Below, piece by piece: positions 4,924 through 5,215 of a stretch of DNA of 5,215 bases (positions within the stretch are counted from its first letter, which is position 1; the number at the start of each line of letters is the position of its first letter). The notes below the pieces were generated by a model. That model was not told the DNA's origin. It was given only the letters and a program-made list of their open reading frames with translations, and made no database searches. The DNA comes from Candidatus Heimdallarchaeota archaeon AB_125 (GTDB lineage Archaea; Asgardarchaeota; Heimdallarchaeia; Heimdallarchaeales; Heimdallarchaeaceae). The translations under genes and the position numbers were made by a program. The stretch covers positions 1 to 5,215 of the forward strand of contig MEHH01000214.1 in the NCBI GenBank assembly GCA_001940755.1, read 5' to 3'.

Positions 4924-5215
4924 ATGGATTTATACGGAACTGCCGATTGGAAAACAGAAAAACATGTACCTGTTATTGAAGTAGCAGATGTAATAAAAGC
5001 AGGAGAAAAAACTCCAGTTACTGTTAGTGTTGGAAAAGAGATTGCTCATCCAAACAAAACAGAACATCATATCTCATGGATAAAACTAATGTTTTGGCCA
5101 GAAGAAGAAAAATATCCATATCAACTTGGTCTTGCTAATTTTGATGCTCATGGAGCTTCATTAAAAGGACCAGATACAAGTGGAATTTATTCAGAACCTT
5201 ATGCAGTATTTCAAT
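4924..5215 (+). CDS. Superoxide reductase (neelaredoxin type), 5' part, cut by the window end
   Basis: The visible 97 residues begin MDLYGTADWKTEKHVPVIE and match the class II superoxide reductase pattern. This enzyme reduces superoxide to hydrogen peroxide in the cytosol without making oxygen, using a non-heme iron site held by four His and one Cys. Visible ligand candidates are E12 and H14 in the EKHVP motif, H42 in HPN and H48 in the EHHISWI segment; the 6-residue spacing of H42 and H48 equals that of the known archaeal enzyme. The remaining Cys and His, expected in a CN-x-HG motif near the C-terminus, lie beyond the window. There is no N-terminal desulforedoxin domain with four Cys. The enzyme is typical of anaerobic or oxygen-sensitive archaea and bacteria. 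It has its own promoter and is not coupled to the coiled-coil gene. Confidence 0.93.
   Translation, partial: MDLYGTADWKTEKHVPVIEVADVIKAGEKTPVTVSVGKEIAHPNKTEHHISWIKLMFWPEEEKYPYQLGLANFDAHGASLKGPDTSGIYSEPYAVFQ

Noticed and set aside
1..5215. CRISPR array, insertion sequence, integrase or attachment site at the tRNA
   Set aside because: No spaced direct repeats, transposase or integrase motifs are present, and I saw no second copy of the tRNA 3' end in the window.

Overview
The window is AT-rich and looks archaeal. It has an intron-containing tRNA-Tyr with the C1:G72 pair, TATA-like boxes rather than bacterial -35/-10 promoters, oligo-T terminators, a mixture of Shine-Dalgarno-led and apparently leaderless genes, and a superoxide reductase typical of anaerobes. 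An Asgard or other anaerobic archaeal lineage would fit, but the window does not settle the phylum.

Layout: (1) positions 1-180 carry the 3' end of an unrecognised gene with a very basic tail. (2) Positions 294-4020 hold three tightly coupled genes on the + strand: a membrane protein with a signal peptide, one transmembrane segment, a DUF2207-like cytosolic region and a C-terminus of six Cys-Ala repeats; a radical SAM/SPASM enzyme with an N-terminal PqqD-like region; and a class I SAM-dependent methyltransferase. The junctions overlap by 1 nt (TAATG) and 4 nt (ATGA). (3) Positions 4023-4146 on the - strand hold tRNA-Tyr(GUA) with a 47-nt intron and encoded CCA, convergent with the methyltransferase. 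(4) Positions 4147-4314 are a divergent intergenic region with candidate promoters and two C-runs. (5) Positions 4315-4839 encode a coiled-coil protein with an acidic tail. (6) Position 4924 to the window end is the start of a superoxide reductase, cut off before its last iron ligands.

The main finding is the three-gene cassette. A peptide-modifying radical SAM enzyme with a likely precursor-recognition domain is translated directly from the end of a gene whose last codons encode (Cys-Ala)6-Gly-Gly-Gly-Arg. The simplest reading is that the enzyme modifies this tail on a large membrane-anchored protein rather than a small RiPP precursor, with the methyltransferase as a possible second modifying enzyme. 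The architecture is seen in the sequence; the substrate relation and the chemistry are inferred.
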